This document shows, in pieces, positions 60,329 to 62,035 of a stretch of DNA of 62,035 nucleotides. This DNA comes from Bradyrhizobium lablabi (GTDB lineage Bacteria > Pseudomonadota > Alphaproteobacteria > Rhizobiales > Xanthobacteraceae). The notes under the pieces are model-generated. The model saw nothing but the letters and a program-made list of their open reading frames with translations. It had not been told where the DNA came from and made no database searches. The stretch is taken from NCBI RefSeq assembly GCF_001440475.1, contig NZ_LLYB01000046.1, positions 155,675-217,709 on the forward strand, read 5' to 3'. Within the stretch, counting starts at the first letter, position 1, and each line of letters opens with the position of its first letter. The translations under genes were made by a program, and so were the position numbers.

Positions 60329-61555
60329 CTATACGATCTTCTGCGCTTTCAGCGCTTCCACCTTCGCCTCGTCATAGCCGATGGTCGCCAGCACATTCTT
60401 GGTATCCGCGCCGAGCAGCGGCGGTGCACGATATTCCTTCACCGGCGTGCCGGAGAAGGTGATGGCATTGCGGATCAGCGAGAGCTCGGACTCGAAGGGG
60501 TGCTCGACCTTGACCCGCATGCCGCGCGACTGCACGTGCGGATCGTTGAACACCTGCGAGAAATCGTTGATGGGACCTGAGGGAACGCCGGCCTTCTCCA
60601 GCTCTTCCAGCCAGTAGGCCACCGGCTTCTTCAGGAAGTGCCCGGCGAAGATCGCCATGATCTCCTTGCCGTGAACGACGCGGTCGTTGTTCTTGACGAA
60701 GCGCGGATCGGTCGCGAGTTCGGGCGCACCGAGCACGCCGCAGGTGCGCTGGAACTGACCGTCATTGCCGACCACCAGCATCAGCTCGCCATCGGTGCAG
60801 CGGAACACGCCGGCCGGCATGCCACCGTTGCCCCAAGTGCCGCGCCGCGGCGGGGTCACACCGTTGACGAGAAAGATCTGCGCGTAGTGCGACAGCGAGG
60901 CGATCACAGTGTCGAACAGGCAGACGTCGACATGCTGCCCCTCCCCGCCATTGGCCTTACGGTGATACAGCGCGGCCAGAATGCCGATCGATGAGTTCAT
61001 GCCGGTCATGTAGTCGACGATGGAGGGGCCGACCTTCATCGGCCCCGCGCCGGGCTCGCCGTCGAGATGGCCGGTGACGCTCATCAGGCCGCCCATCGCC
61101 TGCAGGATCGCGTCATAGCCGGCGCGCGGCGCGTAAGGCCCGGTCTGGCCGAAGCCGGTCACCGAGCAATAGATGATGCCGGGATTGATCGCCTTGATCG
61201 TTTCATAATCGAGCTTGTAGCGCTTGAGATCGCCGACCTTGTAATTCTCCATCATCACGTCGCAGGTCTTGGCGAGCTCGCGGATGATCTCCTGCCCTTC
61301 GGGGCTGGCGATATTGACGGTGACGGATTTCTTGTTGCGGTTGGCGCAGAGATAGAATGAGTTGTTGTTGTTCGACTTGCCCTCGGGATCCCTGAGGTAA
61401 GGCGGGCCGAAGGCGCGCGCGTCGTCGCCGCCGCCGGGGCGTTCGATCTTGATCACCTCGGCGCCGAGATCCGCCAGCATCTGCGCCGACAGCGGGCCTG
61501 CAAGCACCCGCGTCAGGTCGAGAATTTTGATGCCCGAAAGTGGCAGAGCCGACAT
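60329..61555 (-). CDS. CaiB/BaiF-family (class III) CoA-transferase
   Basis: 408 aa from the ATG at 61555, which has a strong GGAGGAAA ribosome binding site; the frame reaches 61696 without support. Signatures are LSGIKILDLTRVLAGPLSAQMLADLGAEVIKIERPGGGDDAR, GIIYCSVTGFGQTGPYAPRAGYDAILQAMGGLMSVTG, and the catalytic Asp in PSIVDYMTGM. Family enzymes move CoA between small acids (formyl, oxalyl, succinyl, carnitine). The substrate is not decidable. It is convergent with tarD and may join dicarboxylate metabolism. Confidence 0.92.
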   Translation of the reverse strand: MSALPLSGIKILDLTRVLAGPLSAQMLADLGAEVIKIERPGGGDDARAFGPPYLRDPEGKSNNNNSFYLCANRNKKSVTVNIASPEGQEIIRELAKTCDVMMENYKVGDLKRYKLDYETIKAINPGIIYCSVTGFGQTGPYAPRAGYDAILQAMGGLMSVTGHLDGEPGAGPMKVGPSIVDYMTGMNSSIGILAALYHRKANGGEGQHVDVCLFDTVIASLSHYAQIFLVNGVTPPRRGTWGNGGMPAGVFRCTDGELMLVVGNDGQFQRTCGVLGAPELATDPRFVKNNDRVVHGKEIMAIFAGHFLKKPVAYWLEELEKAGVPSGPINDFSQVFNDPHVQSRGMRVKVEHPFESELSLIRNAITFSGTPVKEYRAPPLLGADTKNVLATIGYDEAKVEALKAQKIV

Positions 61556-61768
61556 GAACTTTCCTCCGAAAATTTTTGGCGTGGTGGCGCGGGACCATGT
61601 CCGGCGCTTTGATGCTTGCCGATACACCATTTTATACGGCTGAGCCCTGCGTTGTCGGCATGACGCCATCCGTTCGCCACACTCGCCGGCGCGCAAGGCA
61701 GCCGGACTGACTGCAGCGTCAAATGCGGCATGGCAGGCAAAGGAACAGCCTGGACGTTGCTGAAAATA

Positions 61769-61794
61769 GAACGGCCCGCCAAGGCGGGCCGTTC
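61769..61794 (-). terminator. Rho-independent terminator downstream of the partial gene
   Basis: GAACGGCCCGCC and GGCGGGCCGTTC form a 12-bp stem around AA. On the minus strand it is followed by TATTTTC. It lies 26 nt past the stop of the gene at 61820. Confidence 0.8.
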
Positions 61795-61819
61795 CATCGT
61801 CAAACCGTGATTACCGTAA

Positions 61820-62035
61820 TTACCGGTTGCTGCTGGCCTTGGCGCGGCTCGCGCGCCACTCCAGGAATTCGCGGTACAGCGGATCGCGCTCCTGCGGGGC
61901 AAGTGCCGTGGGGGCAGCCACCACCGGCGCTGGCGCGGGCGGCGGAACGGCGCCCGATGCCGCCGACACGGCCGAGCCCGGGGGCAGCGGCATGTTGCGG
62001 TCGAGCCATTCCTGCGCCGCCTTGAAGCGGGTCCA
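61820..62035 (-). CDS. C-terminal part of an unidentified gene (cut by window end)
   Basis: Seventy-one codons plus the stop TAA are present; the frame is open to the window edge and has no start. It reads TRFKAAQEWLDRNMPLPPG, then a Pro/Ala linker, then ERDPLYREFLEWRASRAKAS. The Ala/Pro-rich linker and charged tail do not identify a family. The terminator just downstream supports that this is a real gene end. Confidence 0.7.
   Translation of the reverse strand, partial: WTRFKAAQEWLDRNMPLPPGSAVSAASGAVPPPAPAPVVAAPTALAPQERDPLYREFLEWRASRAKASSNR

Noticed and set aside
1..62035. CRISPR arrays, tRNA or rRNA genes
   Set aside because: No regularly spaced repeats and no T-arm or rRNA signature strings were found by eye. 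A covariance-model scan would be needed to exclude them formally.

Overview
The window reads as chromosomal DNA from a GC-rich alphaproteobacterium, most likely Bradyrhizobium or a close relative. This rests on recalled family knowledge, not a search. The main evidence is a D-tartrate dehydratase whose catalytic residues line up with the characterised B. japonicum enzyme, a cox cluster laid out like B. japonicum coxMNOP, DUF2865 and Bug-type (TctC) proteins, and three copies of a palindromic intergenic repeat ending in CCGTCATTGC / GCAATGACGG.

Layout. 0-3.3 kb: a rhodanese / aminotransferase / polyamine-binding-protein operon and a GNAT gene. 3.4-8.2 kb: an accessory stretch with an HxlR regulator and two matching operator-like palindromes, a SnoaL-like secreted protein, a DUF4274-like protein, a methyltransferase, and an IS110-family element of IS1111 type whose 3' non-coding end looks like a bridge/seek RNA gene. 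8.2-15 kb: a phosphotransferase, a Bug protein, an alpha/beta-hydrolase fused to a class III cyclase, and a stand-alone ligase-carrier-thioesterase protein whose thioesterase nucleophile is Cys. 15.2-18.8 kb: an envelope module (Gly/His-rich secreted protein, OmpR-type two-component system, L,D-transpeptidase lipoprotein). 19-26.5 kb: miscellaneous genes, including a large CHASE3/PAS sensor kinase and a lone solute-binding protein.

26.8-47 kb is mostly core genome: two adjacent kup potassium transporters, motB/motA, a Bug protein with an RraA-like gene and an EF-hand-like membrane protein, psd-pssA for phosphatidylethanolamine synthesis, an Atm1-type ABC exporter, a LOG-family hydrolase, and a cysS / 37-aa membrane peptide / GNAT / cimA operon. 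The 37-aa gene is easily missed. DUF2865 and DUF2189 proteins follow. 47.8-52.3 kb is a five-gene aa3-type cytochrome oxidase operon. 52.3-56 kb holds nadE, dgkA and a class II DAHP synthase. 56-62 kb holds a hydrolase, a small alpha-beta barrel protein, RidA, a LysR regulator divergent from tarD, a CaiB-type CoA-transferase, and the C-terminus of an unidentified gene.

No rRNA, tRNA, CRISPR array or prophage was seen. The most novel-looking items are the predicted guide RNA of the IS1111-type element with its 10-nt match to the flanking DNA, the Cys-thioesterase ligase protein, the paired HxlR operators, and the 37-aa peptide gene. All are inferences from sequence alone.
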